From Pegea sp. RAD2-039 (Eukaryota; Chordata; Thaliacea; Salpida; Salpidae), in NCBI GenBank assembly GCA_034620365.1, contig JAQGEQ010000071.1, forward strand, positions 4,340,001 to 4,404,000: a stretch of DNA of 64,000 nt. The letters run 5' to 3'. A program made the position numbers and the translations under genes. This document shows, one piece after another, positions 1 through 14,655 of the stretch. The notes beneath the pieces were generated by a model. That model had not been told where the DNA came from. It saw nothing but the letters and a program-made list of their open reading frames with translations, and made no database searches. Positions within the stretch are counted from its first letter, which is position 1; each line of letters starts with the position of its first letter.

Positions 1-3000
1 ACTGAAGACAAATTATAAACATTTTCTAACAAACTTCTACTTGTTAGTATTATTTATCTACAAAATCAAATTTGTCCAAAATATTTATAACAAATCTTTA
101 AAATAAGCTTTATTTTGTAAACATTTTAAAACTTTATTTTCTAATTCTTTTAATTTCTAAAATAAAAATAGAAACTTTATGGATAGAAAACAAAAACTTT
201 CAATTTTGACACCAACAAACAAACAAACAAACAAAAAGATGGTTAGAAAATAGCTTTGAAATCTTCAGAAGAAGTATCTTTTATCTTTAAATATTGTAAT
301 TAATCGATAACTTAAAGTAAGCTGAAAAAAGTTTTATATTTCAAAAAAGAACGCTTTAAATTTATTCATAACATCAACTAAAGCTAAAAGTAGTACTCTA
401 AAACTGACAGACTAGCAGATTTGGATAGACTGATATCAAGTAACTTCTATATACCATCTCTTCTACCTTTTATCAGTTTAAATGTAGTTTGCTGTTAGTG
501 AGTTGAAACGGTGTGTTCATTGACGCGTGACGAGTATAATTCGAGAGAGGTTATAGCAAATAAAGTTTCTTTCAAAGTGGCGCTGTTGGAAACTTTTTCT
601 AACTAGAGGTCGTTTAAAATTGTTCACTGAAATCTTTACTGAATATTTCAGTAATATTAATTTAACTAAATTCTAATTCTTCTGTATTTGGCTTCAAAGA
701 GTTTTTCACGTCAAATTTCATGTTAAATTTTAAAAAGTAAAATTTACTAACTAAAACTTGTCACATTTCTATAAAATTGATACTAATGACATTCAAATAT
801 CAGAAAATTTATTCTTTTTTCAAAACTGTTTACCAAGTCACATAAAGTACACTTTAAATTAATTATTTTCTAATTTAATTTTCTGCAAATATGGTTAGAA
901 CAAATATTCATCAACTTCAACCCATAATCATGTAGAAAATGATTAAAAAACAACTTAAAAAATAATTAGATTTCTACGTTTCAATTATATTATCTACATA
1001 ATCATTTTAGTTTCTTAAAAGATTAAATAGAATAAAAAAGTGAAATGAAATTTAAAAAGTTTTAAAGTTAGATTTTCTGCAGACAATTTATTATTTGAAA
1101 AATAATTTAGTGAAGATACGAAAAATTTAGTTTTTAATCATTTTTATATATTAAAAAATCAAAAGTAACTTGAAAAAAATGTAAAAATAATTTATCTTTT
1201 TCTAAATATAAAAACCAAATGTAAAAAAACTAAACAAATAATTCAAAAATTGTTTTTTTTTTCTAATAGACTTTAGTAACTTTAAAAGCAAACTTTACGA
1301 AACAAACAAAACAATATTTTGAAAACCATAGTAGAAGCATAAATAAATACTCTTAATTTCAAAATAATATCAAATTAAGAAATTTTCATTTAGAATCACT
1401 ATTTACATTTTCATGATCTTCAAATTACTCAAAATCTTTAAACAAATCTGAAAAGGTTTTATCAAATATATCAATTTGAGATTAGCATTAAACAATAAAG
1501 TAGTTTATAGATATTGAAGTAATTACACAAACTCAAAAACAATTAGATCATAAATCAAATAAACAAAAGCAGAACTTATATCTCAAATAAGCTGAAATCT
1601 ATGTAAGGGATTCATTAAAAGTAATCTTCTTTGTTTGGTAATTAAACACAAACTTCAATCCATGTTGCTTGAAATAACTGATAAAGTAAAAACTGTTAAA
1701 TGTATAATAGTCCTTGATTAAGCTCTAATTGAAGTATATTTAGAGTTAACTGATAATTAATAAATAATTATGATTATAAAAACTAGGAAAAGTATGCAGA
1801 ATTAATCAATTGTATCAATTTGATTTATTAATGAACAAATTTACTTTCAATTTATCAAAACAAAGCATAAACTCAACTTTAATTAGTCTTTCTTTGCAAG
1901 CACAACTAAAAAATACTTGATATAGGTTCAAATTAATTCATGTTTTAGTATTTTTATGATTAAACATTATTTAATGTCAACAAAACAGTACGAGCAAGAT
2001 TGATAAATTGGAATTCATTTTCTATCTTAGTTTTAATCTAACCTTTTCAAGTTTTATCAACAAAAGATTCGTGCAAAAAAATATGCCTTATAAATAAGCA
2101 AATGCTTTATTCTTTCATATGAACTGCTTTGAACTATCGATGTAATTGTTAAACAGAGGAACTTTTACTGACTTGAAAATGATTTTATTGATAAAACAAT
2201 GGAGCAATTAATTCAGCCTCTTCTGAGAGAGCAGATCAAATATACGTTCCTAGAAGTAGAAACAAAAATAAACTGTATGTACAATTAGTCTGAAAAACTA
2301 CTTTGTGGAAACCCCCATTTAATTTTAACTACAACATAAATTAACTTCACACAAAAGCACAACCTCAAAATAAGAATTAGTAAATTTGAAAAGCGTATTT
2401 AAACAAACTATTTTCGTTCCTATTTTGTTTGATAAACAGATCATGTTGCCAATAACATGATAAAGTTTTATGAAAATAAGTTTTTATTGTTTAGAATTTT
2501 ACGAAAGTAGAATTTATTTTATTTAATTTTTAGGTGTCTTAAAAAGAAATTTCAATTTGAAAGTATGTTACAACAAACTTAACAACTTCATTTATTAACG
2601 AAATGTTTACAAAACATTTTATAATTTCTAAAAAAATTATTTCTGAAATGATAAATTAGAAGTAAATGCGTTTTGACATAGTTTCAAACCATTTTTTTAA
2701 CCATCTTAGAAAAAAGTTAGAGAAATTTCAAATGTCTTACAGCATGAAATAAAATTTGATTCAAAACATTAAATCTTGGCTTCATTTTGTAATTATTTGT
2801 TTAAGATGTTGATCTATCAAAGAATAATTCCAGCTGGAGCTAGAAATCAAACAACTAGAAATAATCAAAGGTGGAACATTTCAGCAACGTATTTATTTGG
2901 ACTTAAATACTTCATTTACGTTTCTATTTTCGAGAGAGTGTATCAAACTCATGTTGTTAATAATTAACAAACATTTAGGTAAAGATAATATCACCATAAA

Positions 3001-6000
3001 AAAATAATTAAACCTAAAAGTTCTATACACTCATAATCAAATAACAAGTTTTACTTTTATTTGTAATAAAACTTTCGTTACTGATTGCTTTCAATATGCT
3101 CTTATCAAGTCCTTTTCTTCTCACTGACAACGTCATAAGTAGAGCTTGTTTGATTATACCATCAACCAATTAGTACTTAGTTTGTTTTGTTTAAATTTCT
3201 TGTCCTTCTAGAGTAAAATTGATTTGTAGAAGCTTAAGTAATAGCCACTTATTGATGGTATCACTCTAAGATATAAGTACTAGTACTTAATCATTCAAAA
3301 ACTGATCTGGTATATAAATATTTTTTACAACTATATTTTCGTTTATTGATTGCTAATAAAAATCTATCATTCAAAATATTATCTTTTCTGTAAAAATCTT
3401 AAGTTTCAGATAAATCATACAGAATGACATAATTAACGATAACAAAATTTTAAGAGTTAATAAATCTTATCAAGTTTTATAATCTAGAAAAGATTCGTTA
3501 AAATATGACTAAGCTTTAGAAGTTGATATCTCTATGAGTAGGATAATATGTTTTACACTGAAGACATCTATAAGGAGTTGAAAGATTTATTGACATCATC
3601 TAATTTTACTTCATAAACTCAATTTTGAGTTGTGATCTTTTTAAAAGTTAGCAGTTTCAAGAAACTACTTTTAGAATTTATTTTTAATTTTATCCCAAAC
3701 AATATTTAAATTGTTTTATTGATGCATCAATTAAATACTTTTGAAAATAATCAATTATTTACAAGTCTTTCTATGCTACAATTCAAAATATTCATCAAAA
3801 TAAAGTTTATAAGCAGCTTGTCAGTAAATATATTCTAATTAGTTTACATCTTTTAACAGCTTGAGTTAACTTAGTGACTTTATTAAATGTCCTATAAATC
3901 ATATTTAAATTTTAAATTGATTTTATGGTAATTTATGTTTTAATTTTGAAAATATCACCAAAATTATTGAAAATATTTAACAAGACTGTAATTATACAAA
4001 CAATAATTTTGTAAAAAGAATTAGGTTTTATTCACATTGACGAGCGTCAAATTTACTTTAAACGATGACCAGGCTGTGTAACCAAAACCCTGACTTTTAC
4101 ATCACGTAGCAAAGTTTCTACCAAACTTTGTTTCATTACATATTGAAAGTTACAACTAGTTGTTTTATTTTGACTTTGTAAATATTGACGTAAATATATT
4201 CAGTCTTTAAAACAAATAGTTTTGTTTCTACTTTTTTTCAAAATAAATACTTGTAATAACGCTAAAACTTACTTTTTGAATTATCTTCAGTTTTCACAAT
4301 AATTTTTTCAGGTTTACAAATGTTTTTACTCGAATGACTCAACATCTTCAACTTCTTTCTTTTATCCAGATCTCTTTCGATATTGATCTTATTCATTCAC
4401 AGCAACAAAATCTGAGCAAATATTTTGGTTTACTACCAAAGTTTAAAAACCACATTTTTCTATAAACTCAAAAATATTTTAATAAATAATTTTGCTTTAT
4501 GAAAAATGTTTTCTCACAGGACTAATTTAATATTTGTCAACTAAAATATAAAACCAAATCGTAAAATACATTAAGGTTTGTTTAATAAAATGTTCCTTAT
4601 ATTCAAAGACTTTAAAATTATTTGTTACTTTTAACAAATAAAAAAAACATTGAAATAAAATAAGAATAAAATATACAAATTGTTTTTTTTTTGTTTATAT
4701 ATACTTGTTACAAATTCAATAGCCTTTTATAAACAGCAAGATAGGTTTATCAAAAGTAAGAATATTTTACTCTGACAGTAAAATCAATACTTGACCTTCT
4801 ATATCTTGCAAGAATATCTACAGGTTTTAGAAGCTGTATGCTTTGGCTAAGTACAATTTTAAGTATAATGAATAACTTACATAATTCCTAAAAGTTTTGA
4901 TATTTTTATCCAAATTTAACCAAAAAAGATTAATGTAAAAGTTTTTCAGCAAATTATGGGTCTTGGAAATGTTTAGCATTAATTAATAATTCAAGAAACT
5001 TCAAGAGTTTTGCATAAAATTCAAGTTAATGAAATTATTTATCTATTATTAAATGAATATTTATTTAATTGGTGAGTTGTTGACTTTCGTTTAAATCCAT
5101 AATTTTGCTCCAAAACTGTTTTTTTTTTCATTTTTTCTTGAACTTAAAAAAAGAAATTAATCAGTAAAGAAATGATGAATATTTTATAAGCTTCATAACG
5201 ATCTCTAAATCTTAGATACATTGCTAAAGATATTAACTAGAATAAATATAAACTAAACTTATAATTAAATGAATAAAGTTTGTTTGTTATAGATTGCTAT
5301 CAACTATTTATAGTTTCATCCAAAATGTGTACGTGAAGACAACTTTTTTTAAATTTATTCATCAACTTGAAACTATTTCTATTTTTTATTGATCTTAAAT
5401 TATTGGTAATGAGGTGAGACATAAAAAATATGTTTATCTTTTAAAACTCATTTTCTAGTAATATATCATTTTTTTGATGACTAAAGGTGTTAGAAATGTT
5501 GTAGAGTAGAACCTTAACTAAATATTTATTCAAGTAAGCAATGAGGAAGTAAAAATTTGAATAATATTTTTTTTAATCATGAAATTTACATCAAAAGTTT
5601 TTAGCAAGAAAACTGATTTGTATTTAAATTTTATAAAACTGAAGAAAAAGTTTGACAAACACAAACAGTTCTAATTTCATCAGAAAACTGATAAATTTTT
5701 TAATATAAAAGATTAGGTAGCAGAAAGTAATTTTAGTTAATTCCCATGATTTAGATAGAAAACAAGATTACAGTCAATTAATAGATACTTGTAAAGTTTC
5801 GTTTAATAACTTTGAAAATATCTTATGAAAGTTAGAATAATTTTAGGAATGTTGAAATATTTTTATTGATTTTTTGAAATATTCACTTTCCAATATTTTA
5901 GCCAGAACTCCTTAATTTGCAAAAATTTATGTTTATCAGTTATAGCACAACAAAATCTTATTTATAGATCACTTAGTTAAGGAGTATATAAATTAAGATT

Positions 6001-7380
6001 AAACTAGATGTTTTTCTGTGTGAACGATTTTAAACACACCTCTCTATATATAAAAGGTTAACAAATATTCGAATATCTCAAGTTTTTATTGGCTTGGTTT
6101 TATTGGCTGATAAACTTACAGGTCAAGTTGTTGGATTAATCCAACTAAATTTTAAATTAGTTTTTACGTTTCGTAGGAAATTCGAAATAAATTTGTAGGT
6201 AATTTTGATCAATGCATTTTAGAAAAACGTTAAATTATTTTAAATATTGATTTATCAAAGTCTTAAAACTGTAGTTAAGGATTTAAAATAATTTTTTGAT
6301 CAAATAATGTTGAAAATAATCTTATAAGCATTCAAGTTATCAAAATAGAAAGTTTTAATTTTTATTTTGTTATTAAAACAGTTTTAAGCAAAATTAATTA
6401 ATTCAAAAATCAACTATAGAATTGTTGGTTGCTTGAATGCTACAAAAATAAATCCAACAAAGAAAATGTATTTTCTAATAAACAGAATATATAAATAAGT
6501 AAACTGTTTGAATTTTGCAATTTGAGAATTTCCAAGTACAAAAGATTAAAGATCACAGAGAAATTCTCAATGTTAAAATAATGTCACAGTGATATTTGAA
6601 CTAGAACTCTTAATGTAGAATAATTAATCTGGTGAGCTTGTCTAGTAGTTTTGCTTCGACTTGTACTACTAGCGATTGAAAATCCCAGCAAAGTAGAAAA
6701 ACTAATAAAAATTCAGCAGCTTATTTCACAACACATTTTGAGGTTTATTTTACAGAAACATATGCGGTGTAATTTGGAGAAATTCTAAAAAACACAACAA
6801 AGTATCTCTTGTAAAAGAAGATTATAATCCTAAAATAAAATAACTTTATCAGACGATACCCGAGAACTTGTTTCATGCCTACCAAGCAAAAAATGATGAC
6901 TGCGGTATAATTGAACTGTATATCAGAAAAGTATTTAACCGCATACGTAAATTCCATTCGAAGGTATTTGCACCTACTTGTTTATAAGGCTTTCTATATG
7001 CTGACAGTTGAGTTGTTGCTTACCGCTGTTACTAGCCACCTTTTTACAATCGAATAAAGCTCTCTGATTGAAGTATCATCATTAAAATTTATTCTATTAT
7101 AAAATTTGTTTCTTTTTTGATCGTGTTTTGCATCAAAATAGAAGCTTAGCTCAGTTAAAGTCAAGAAACGGTTAAAAAGCTTTTTGCGACATACGTAGTA
7201 TGGACTAATAACTCATATAAAAATGGATATATACCGGGTGTTATTAAAGTTGTTGAGCGCTTTAATTTTGAGTGAAGAGCCTCTGAGGACGTATGGGAGA
7301 TTGTGATCTTTAAGTATTCTATGAAGCTAAGATAGCAAAAGCCATTAATAATCATGAATAGTAGTACAAAGGCGTGGATA
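1..7380. other. AT-rich region without a recognisable gene
   Basis: Long A/T-rich DNA full of short homopolymers. The few open frames are under 75 codons, start mostly at TTG and have no recognisable motif or splice pattern. No copy of the TGACGTCA octamer occurs here. I see no RNA gene. Confidence 0.6.
214..237. repeat. short (CAAA)n microsatellite
   Basis: About five tandem AAAC/CAAA units run through this stretch. No function is implied. Confidence 0.8.
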
Positions 7381-7383
7381 TTA

Positions 7384-8500
7384 CAAGGACTTAATATTGA
7401 GCTTAAAAAGACGGTCTTTGTATGAAGAAAGAGGTATGCTGCATCTAAGGAAGCTTTCCTGGTAAATGATTTTAAATAGATTTAAGCTTTTTAATATCAT
7501 TTTTAAGATGGGGACTTCATACTTCATACGGAAGAGTTGAAAACTAACTTGGGATTGATGTTTGTGGTAAAAAGTCCTTGTAGTCTCCAGATATTTCATG
7601 TCTTAAAAGATCTAAGAATTTGATATGAAGTTAATGAATCAGTTCTGAACTTTGATTTGTTTGTTGATTTTAAGTGCTTAGAGATGAAGATATAAGATTT
7701 TTGATGTCCTGAAAGTTTTCGGAGGTTCTATTGTTGCTTGAATAAAAGTAAGTTAGTGTTAAGTTAGATTGAAGTTGGGAACCAAAAAGATTCATCGGTG
7801 GCGAGCTTGAGTTGCCTCGATTGAAGTATAGCTTAGTGGATTCCAAAGAAGATTGAAGAGCAACTGATCTAGTACTAAAGAGTTTAGCATCGTCGGCAAA
7901 AAGCACAAAGTTTCGAGAATCATTTAGTGATGTAGAACTATCTGTAAAGTCATTGATATAATTATTGCAAAGAAGAGAGCCAATCATGTTGCCCTGGTAG
8001 AGCACCACTGAAGACCTCTAGAAGAGATGTTATTGATGATGACTTGTGGTTGCCTCTCTTTAAAAAATTGCTCCACCCAAGAGATAAGAGTGGGATTAAT
8101 GTTAAAATGTTTGAAAGTTTTTACAAATATGAGATGTGAAATTGAGTCAAATGCTTTGTGAATGTCTGTATAGATGATATTGGTTGTTAAATTATCTGCT
8201 GAGGAAGATAGCCACTGATAAATACAGATCAACAGCTGATTACTTGAGGATCTTTCAGGAAATAATCCAAATTGATAATCAAAGAGTAAATTGTTGATGA
8301 GAAGAAGATTCACAATCTTCTGTGAAATGATCAATTTAAAGATTCGACTGAAGCTACTTCCAAAAGAAATTGGTCGATAATTTAGTGGGTTTTTCTGTTT
8401 CCTTTTATATAAAATAGGATAATGATGAAGCTCTTCTATTGTGAAACTGGAAGATAAAGAGCAATTAAAGGCGTGTAATACAGGTTGTAAAATAAAATAG
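7384..8500 (-). mobile_element. decayed non-LTR retrotransposon, reverse transcriptase fragment (element A)
   Basis: Minus-strand frames carry reverse transcriptase motifs in order. An N-Y-R-P-I-S block lies near 8380. A D-I-H-K-A-F-D-S block (catalytic first Asp region) lies near 8150. F-A-D-D, the YADD-box equivalent, lies near 7880. The C-terminal part of the RT continues to about 7384. The reading frame breaks near 7985-8030, and no complete frame remains, so the copy is dead. Its sequence differs from elements B, C and D in this window, so it belongs to another family or subfamily of CR1/jockey-like elements. No endonuclease part and no clear 3' tail are visible, which fits 5' truncation and age. 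Confidence 0.8.
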
Positions 8501-8960
8501 ATCTCTTAACAAAATAAAAAAGAATTTCATGTACATCATATTTTATAAATTATTAATATTACTTTTTACGATATGGTTCGGCCACGATGTTGTGAACCAA
8601 AGTAGAGGTTTTAGAGGTTCTAGATGCAACAAGGTTCTACTCCCCAAGCCAACGAGGTTATGCAGCGGAACAGGACTGATGCAGCTACACCAACTAGTGT
8701 TGTAGAAGCTGCCACAACGACAATGAGTACAGTGATGAACTACTTACGAGGCTCCAACTCCGGCTTTAAATTCGGAGTTTTGCGTCTTCTAGAAGTGTTC
8801 CCATTAAAGAGACTCGCAGGGCCCTTCTACCCGAGGTTGTTATGAACTTTTCCTTGTCACAAGATATTACTATTAATTGTATATAACAAAAGTAGAAATA
8901 GAAAATAGATGTTACACTTGGCAGTTTAGAAGTCCCCTTAACAATGCAAAATTACAAAGG
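8501..8960. other. spacer with a GC-richer island, no assigned gene
   Basis: Between two retroelement fragments lies an island at about 8580-8850 that is richer in G and C than its surroundings. It holds a 73-codon plus-strand frame (8624-8845, starting at ATG) rich in Thr, Ala and Val. I do not recognise the product and see no splice sites that extend it. It may be a remnant of another mobile element. Confidence 0.3.
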
Positions 8961-8964
8961 ATGT

Positions 8965-10331
8965 CATCAAGAAAAGAAAAAGAACCACCGCTTATAAATG
9001 ACAATTGTGGCAATATTGAAATAGTTCAACTTTAGATTTAAGAATACGAGTGATTCTGACATGATAATGTCTGATGGCAACTGGTTCCAATTACTGATTG
9101 TGTAGTATGAGAAAAAGTTTGCTTTGATTAACGTACTAGGTGATATGGGCTTATTAAGATGTAATGTGTCGTCTGAGTTGATATAACTTGAGGGAAGGAC
9201 TAATGGAAAAGAAATCATCAAACTGAATGTCAATTAAATTGTGGATAAATTTAAAAATAAGAATTAAGTCGTATTTAATCCGTCGAATTTCCAAAGTATC
9301 TAAACTGAAGAGACTAAGACGATGTTTATAACTATCGTATTTAATATTAAGTTTCCTACATACTAATCTTGTAAATGTGGCCTGAACAGATTCAATTTTT
9401 TGATATCACCAACTTGATATGGCATTCATGCACTGACATTGTGTTCAAGAGTTAGACGTACATACAATTTGAAAAAAAATGATAAAGAAGCATGAGTTCA
9501 TAAAATTAAAGGTCGTTATAATAAGAAAGACAAGGTTGAACATTTAAAGTTAGATGACAGAGTAATGTCAGGTTAATGACTGGAAATAGGGTATAATTCT
9601 GACAGAATAGTAGGATATGTGCAGGACAAGAGAAAGTTATAAGTTTAGATTTTAGATTTTATTGGTTGGATTTTGAGCTGCCAATTCGTAGACCAGTTTT
9701 CTACAGTGTCTAGTGCAGTTTGAAGTTTTGAAGGATTACAAGATGATAGCTTGATATCATCTGCATACACAAAAACTCTGACATCATCTTCTACTACTAA
9801 TCTTCTTATGAGGTCTTCGATGAAAATTAAAAAGGGAAGGGGACCCAGAACAGAACTCTGAGGAACACCACTAGTGGTTTGATTAAAAGTAGATAAAGAT
9901 TTTACACGAGTTTGTTGGGTTCTACCTGATAAGTAATCTTCAATCCACACTAAGATAAAGCTGTTCATTTTTAAATTTTGTATTAAAATAATAAGCTTTT
10001 TGTCTTCCTCGCCTCAGAGTGATGTTAAAGAGTAGCGATAAAGGTATTGATAAAGATGAAGTAGTTTTTCTTAAAAACAAAGCTGGGATCTGATCTGGGG
10101 TGTTGGAAATTGATGATTTTAAAGAAGAAATAGCCTTACATACCATATTGACCGTTATGTCAAGATCTACCATCTCAGAGATATTTGTAAGAATGTCGGA
10201 GTAGGAAAGCAAAGGAGTATTGCCATCGTCGGTTATAAAAACGCTATTAAATTGATTGTTTAGCAACTCAGCTTTATTTTCTGGTTCCATCACAAGCTAG
10301 TCGCTGTTATCAAGTAAGGGAGGTATTTGAG
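8965..10331 (-). mobile_element. CR1-like non-LTR retrotransposon, internally deleted (element B)
   Basis: It matches element C (14.7-18.9 kb) over the RT and the C-terminal tail. The shared blocks are the region before the RT core at 9940-10293, the Y-A-D-D box near 9755, and the tail with an N-x-W-N-x-L-P motif near 9090. Compared with C it lacks about 300 bp: the text jumps near 9995-10003 from the block around C's 15935 to the block around C's 16270. That removes the first RT motifs. Several stops and frameshifts are present. Homology with C ends near 10331. The copy cannot encode a working RT. Confidence 0.82.
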
Positions 10332-10660
10332 ATCTTCAATTCAACTCAATTTTGTCTAATTCGTTATAAGAACTTTTGAATTTGTAACCACGTGTTGAAT
10401 AAATAAAATTTATTTGAAAAATAAATCTTTCACAGAATTTTGATGAAGTTGTTGTAGAAAGACTGCAGGAATATCTCATAAATAAATTACTTCCAGTTGA
10501 AGGAGGAAAGAAAGGTTTAAAGTTAGTTCTACAGAAGTTTGGGTTCTTACTATTTGGGGCATTTGCAGATGTATTAAATTGAATTATAAAAGAAATAATG
10601 AAATAGTCGCAAGTGGAAGGGAACCAAACAAAAACAATTTTTTTAATCATGAGTTTTTAC
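10332..10660. other. unassigned stretch with open frames on both strands
   Basis: After homology to element C stops, a 104-codon frame runs on the minus strand (10336-10650). On the plus strand a 47-codon frame follows an acceptor-like CACAG at 10431-10439 and ends at a TGA near 10580. I recognise neither product. Chance and retroelement debris are both possible. Confidence 0.2.
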
Positions 10661-13600
10661 AGAATGAAATATATAAAATGATGATATAAAATTGATCTAT
10701 GCTGTTCAGTTTATATCTATTACCTCAAAACTGACACAAAATTGATGAATACGTGGAATCCATTAATTTCTAACAGACGTTTTAAGAGTAAACTTGTAAT
10801 AATTGGTTAACTCAAACCAGCTGATAATTTTTCACTACTACCTGAAGCACCTCATTTAAGTTTGGAAAATTTTTAATTTTAAACAATTTAAATGAATGCA
10901 AAAATTTTAAAAACATTTAGTTCTTCTTACTGTAGGTACTTTCAAAAAAAATTATTGATTGTTTTCAAAAGTTGAATAAAAATTAAAGATTTTTGTTTTT
11001 TACAAAATGAGGTGTTTCAAGAAGTTTTTATCGTTCCAGTTTACAGCGAGTGAAATATTTTAACATTTCAATGAAACTTCAACTGAAATCAACTTTGGGG
11101 TTTTTACTTTATCCAAAATCCTGTAAAGTAGAACTGAAGGTGACTTTCTTCAAAGTTTTTTAAAAAGTTTAACTTCCTGAATTATCTTCTAAAGTCCACA
11201 GAAGATCATTTACAACTACAAGAGTATTTGACAAGCTTATATTTCAATGACAATTTTTTTTGCTTCTTTTTTGTAAATATTTTTGTAAAGTATTTATGAT
11301 TTATATCTAAAAGAAAAAATAAGAAATTCTACAAATTTAGAAATTGCATTTTCTGTGCTATTTCTAAACTAAACTTCTAATATTTTCTTTTGAACAATTA
11401 CTACTTTGTTAATCCATATTTGTACCAACTTTAGCCGCAACTTTTGCCAAATATATCTTCAATCTACCTGAGTTCGTGAAATAGTATTCAGAAGACTCAA
11501 CAATATTCCAATACTTCTTCAAGAGCAGAAATCTGAATTCTGTAAATATTCACTTATCTACTGGCGAAGAACCAAAGTGAGATTCTTTATATTAGTCCGG
11601 AAAAGTCATCAGATATTTTGGAACGTTGTAATGGAATGCAGCAAAACGTCTATCTAAAATTTGGCCGTCCACATGAGCTAAGAGGGCAGATTCTGTATGC
11701 ACCGATTTAATAATCAATTGATTCAGTATCGGGGTTTGTAAGAAGCCAAGGAAAGAGTTGGTTGATTTGACCCAGTAGACATGCTTGTTTCTAAAAGTAA
11801 TACAAAATAATCAAATACTTCGAATACTGAGCTCAAACGTTTTTTACTTTTTTAGAATGAACTATTTTTAGAATACTTTTTTATTTTCTCAAATTTATTT
11901 ATAACTGAATATCAGAGTTGAATTGATTATTGTATCCTTCATACACATTTCAGTACTCTTCAATTTTATCTAATCTTCTCATACTCTCTTCGTAAAAGCA
12001 TCTACTTATGAACTAATTTCATGTAATATTTTCACTACTATTTCAATCGATGTTTACAACAAATATTAAGATGATTATTAAAAAAGACGAAAAATAAACG
12101 TCTGCGTGACAACGCTGCATAACTTTCTAGATCGGACAAAATGGCGTTTTACTAAAGAGGTTTTAATATATCCGATGTTAGTTGCTTCTTAGAACTCTAT
12201 ATTTTAATCTGAACTTTAACTAATGGTAAAATAGATCTTCTGAAACTTCCTTTTCATAAATTTTATGAATTGATTAACATATGGCTCATAAATGAATTTA
12301 AACTAACACTTTAAGAAAAGTGAAAACTATTTACAAATACAAATTATCTATTTATTTAACTAAATATATGTTAGTAAATGAATACAATTTGAAAAAATAA
12401 CTAACATAATAAATAATATATAAGATATGTTTTAAAATGATAAATTCGGATATAAAAAACGTCCCAATCTAGATATCTCAAATGTGAGTGGCGAAAAACC
12501 TTATAAACCAGAACAGAATGATTAAATGGAGCAAAAATACATCCTCAGCAAGATGGTAGGTTTCATAGTAAAAAGAAACGTAAATAAGAAGAGGACATCA
12601 CATTTTGTTTATCTCGAGACCTGGTTTGTGGAAACTGGGCGGACTTCTGAGGGCCAATAGAGTCCTATCTGTAATCTGACAAGTCTTTTCTTGACAAAAA
12701 CTTCCGGGTCACACGGGTTCATCAAATATGTGAATGCTTCCTGTCACTAGAAACATCTGTTTCGAGTCAATCGCTGTCGAGCTTATGGGTCGCGGAGAGA
12801 TTATTTTTGGTATTCCTCAAATTGGGCGACTTCTGCTTAAGTTGATGACTTTCCAGTTTTCTAAGGTTTCATGGGAAGGAACTTCTGGACCACCCTCGCG
12901 GGATAATTCAATTAGTTTACTAAGATTCGAGCCCTTTGATTCGGACCGAGAAAAATGGTTGAAGTTCTAAGCTTTCCACTCCCTCCTGATAGTTTATTTT
13001 ACATTATGACGTACATTGTAGTAGCCACTAAAATTTCTATGTACATCTTTCAAGTGGCATAGAAAGTAGGTCTTTGATTGAAACTAGTTATGATTGAAGT
13101 CGAAGCCGGGTTTTCTGAATATTTCGACGAATACCAGGTCAGGACATTATAACAAAGAGTATGTGGCACAATCTCTGTTTTGATGAAGTAAGTCTTCCTT
13201 TCTAGGCTACGCTTCGTTATGTTTGTAAAATATTGGAGTTCTTATTCTATTATCCATCTTCAACGCACTAAATAACTTTTGAAATAACTTCATCACTTCT
13301 TGAAACACGAGATGATTAATCCTAATTGGTGGGTGTCACTGATTGCCCGTGATTCCCTACAAAGATCACCATCTGATCCTATTATTTAACCAGTTTTTTG
13401 ATTTATTGAACATTTAGCTCAAGTGTTCATTCAAACTTTACCTTCTACCTCAACAGATGACTAATAAAAGAGTAGATCTCTCAGTTGAGAATAATCTTCG
13501 ACTTGCTCTTAACTTCAGCTGATTTTTCAAAAGTGGAAAAGGAACATATAACTTCCAAGTATTTTGAATTAGTGTCGAGCCTCTTTTTGTACAAACTAGA

Positions 13601-14655
13601 ACTTATAAGGGTTTCAAAATAGCCGCTTGAACAGTAGTAAGAAGCTCCTCCACCAATGATCCTTTAACCATCCATGTCTCACCCTTTATGATCACTTAAA
13701 AATGGCAAAAGTATTCATCTCTTGATGATCCTTATAGATCTTTCCTGTTACAGCCGAATGGTGGTAGAACACAGTAGTAGCTATTCCATTTGTTAGGTTT
13801 TGAAGGAATTCTAGGAGCAAGGCGTTTCTCGCGTATAATACTTGTTCAGATGGTTCTATTTTCTATCTTACTTTCTATTCATCATGTAGCAACAAGTGAA
13901 GGGCTGAAACTACAACCACTTGTTGTAAAGGTTTGTAGGGTGCACAATAGAGGTAGAGCTTACAAATATCTGAGAAATACTTTCTCACTATTAACTTCAA
14001 ATGGCGAATATTGGTTTAAGAGTCACCACTAATTGTTGAAAACATCCACAAAGGCATTACAAAAAAATTAAATTACAAGACATAAAAACCTTGGAACACA
14101 AACACATATCACTTCTGCAGTTTTTATGATAATTTATGTTGCCTATTTTTTGCTGATAAAACTTTTTACATATCTAAATCTTTAGAAACAGATAAGACAG
14201 TTTGCTAAGTTCAGTTATTATTTGTTTTAAAGCAAAACTGCAAGTAACAAAGTAATAGAGATTTGTAATAACTTTTGTATAGATGACATATAAAACTAAA
14301 TTTCGTAAGTAATAATATTTTTGAATAGCTTTTACAACATATTTCACAATTTTAACAATTATTGTTTCAAAAACAATTTGTTGCATTTTACATAGAGTCG
14401 ATAGAAGAGTTTAGTTTACTTGTAACTTTCAAGTGTTATCTACTCTAAGCAGATTATTACCAACCATTATTCAAAACTTAACTACTTATTAGCGATCTTT
14501 CAGTTAAACTTAGATTACTAAAATAACACAAAACTAGCATTACTTCCGAATAATAATACTTAAGTATTCTCGAATAGTTTGAAGAAAAATGGTTTTGGTA
14601 ATAAATATTTATCTATAATTACAACACAACACTAAATGATTTAACAAATTTAAAT
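10661..14655. other. no recognisable gene
   Basis: AT-rich sequence with slightly GC-richer patches near 12560-13000 and 13600-14030. Frames of 78-80 codons in these patches show no family motif. They may be old mobile-element debris. I found no RNA gene. Confidence 0.5.

Noticed and set aside
2776-2967. 63-codon frame in the AT-rich left arm
   Set aside because: It starts at TTG, has no splice or family features, and is within chance expectation for this composition.
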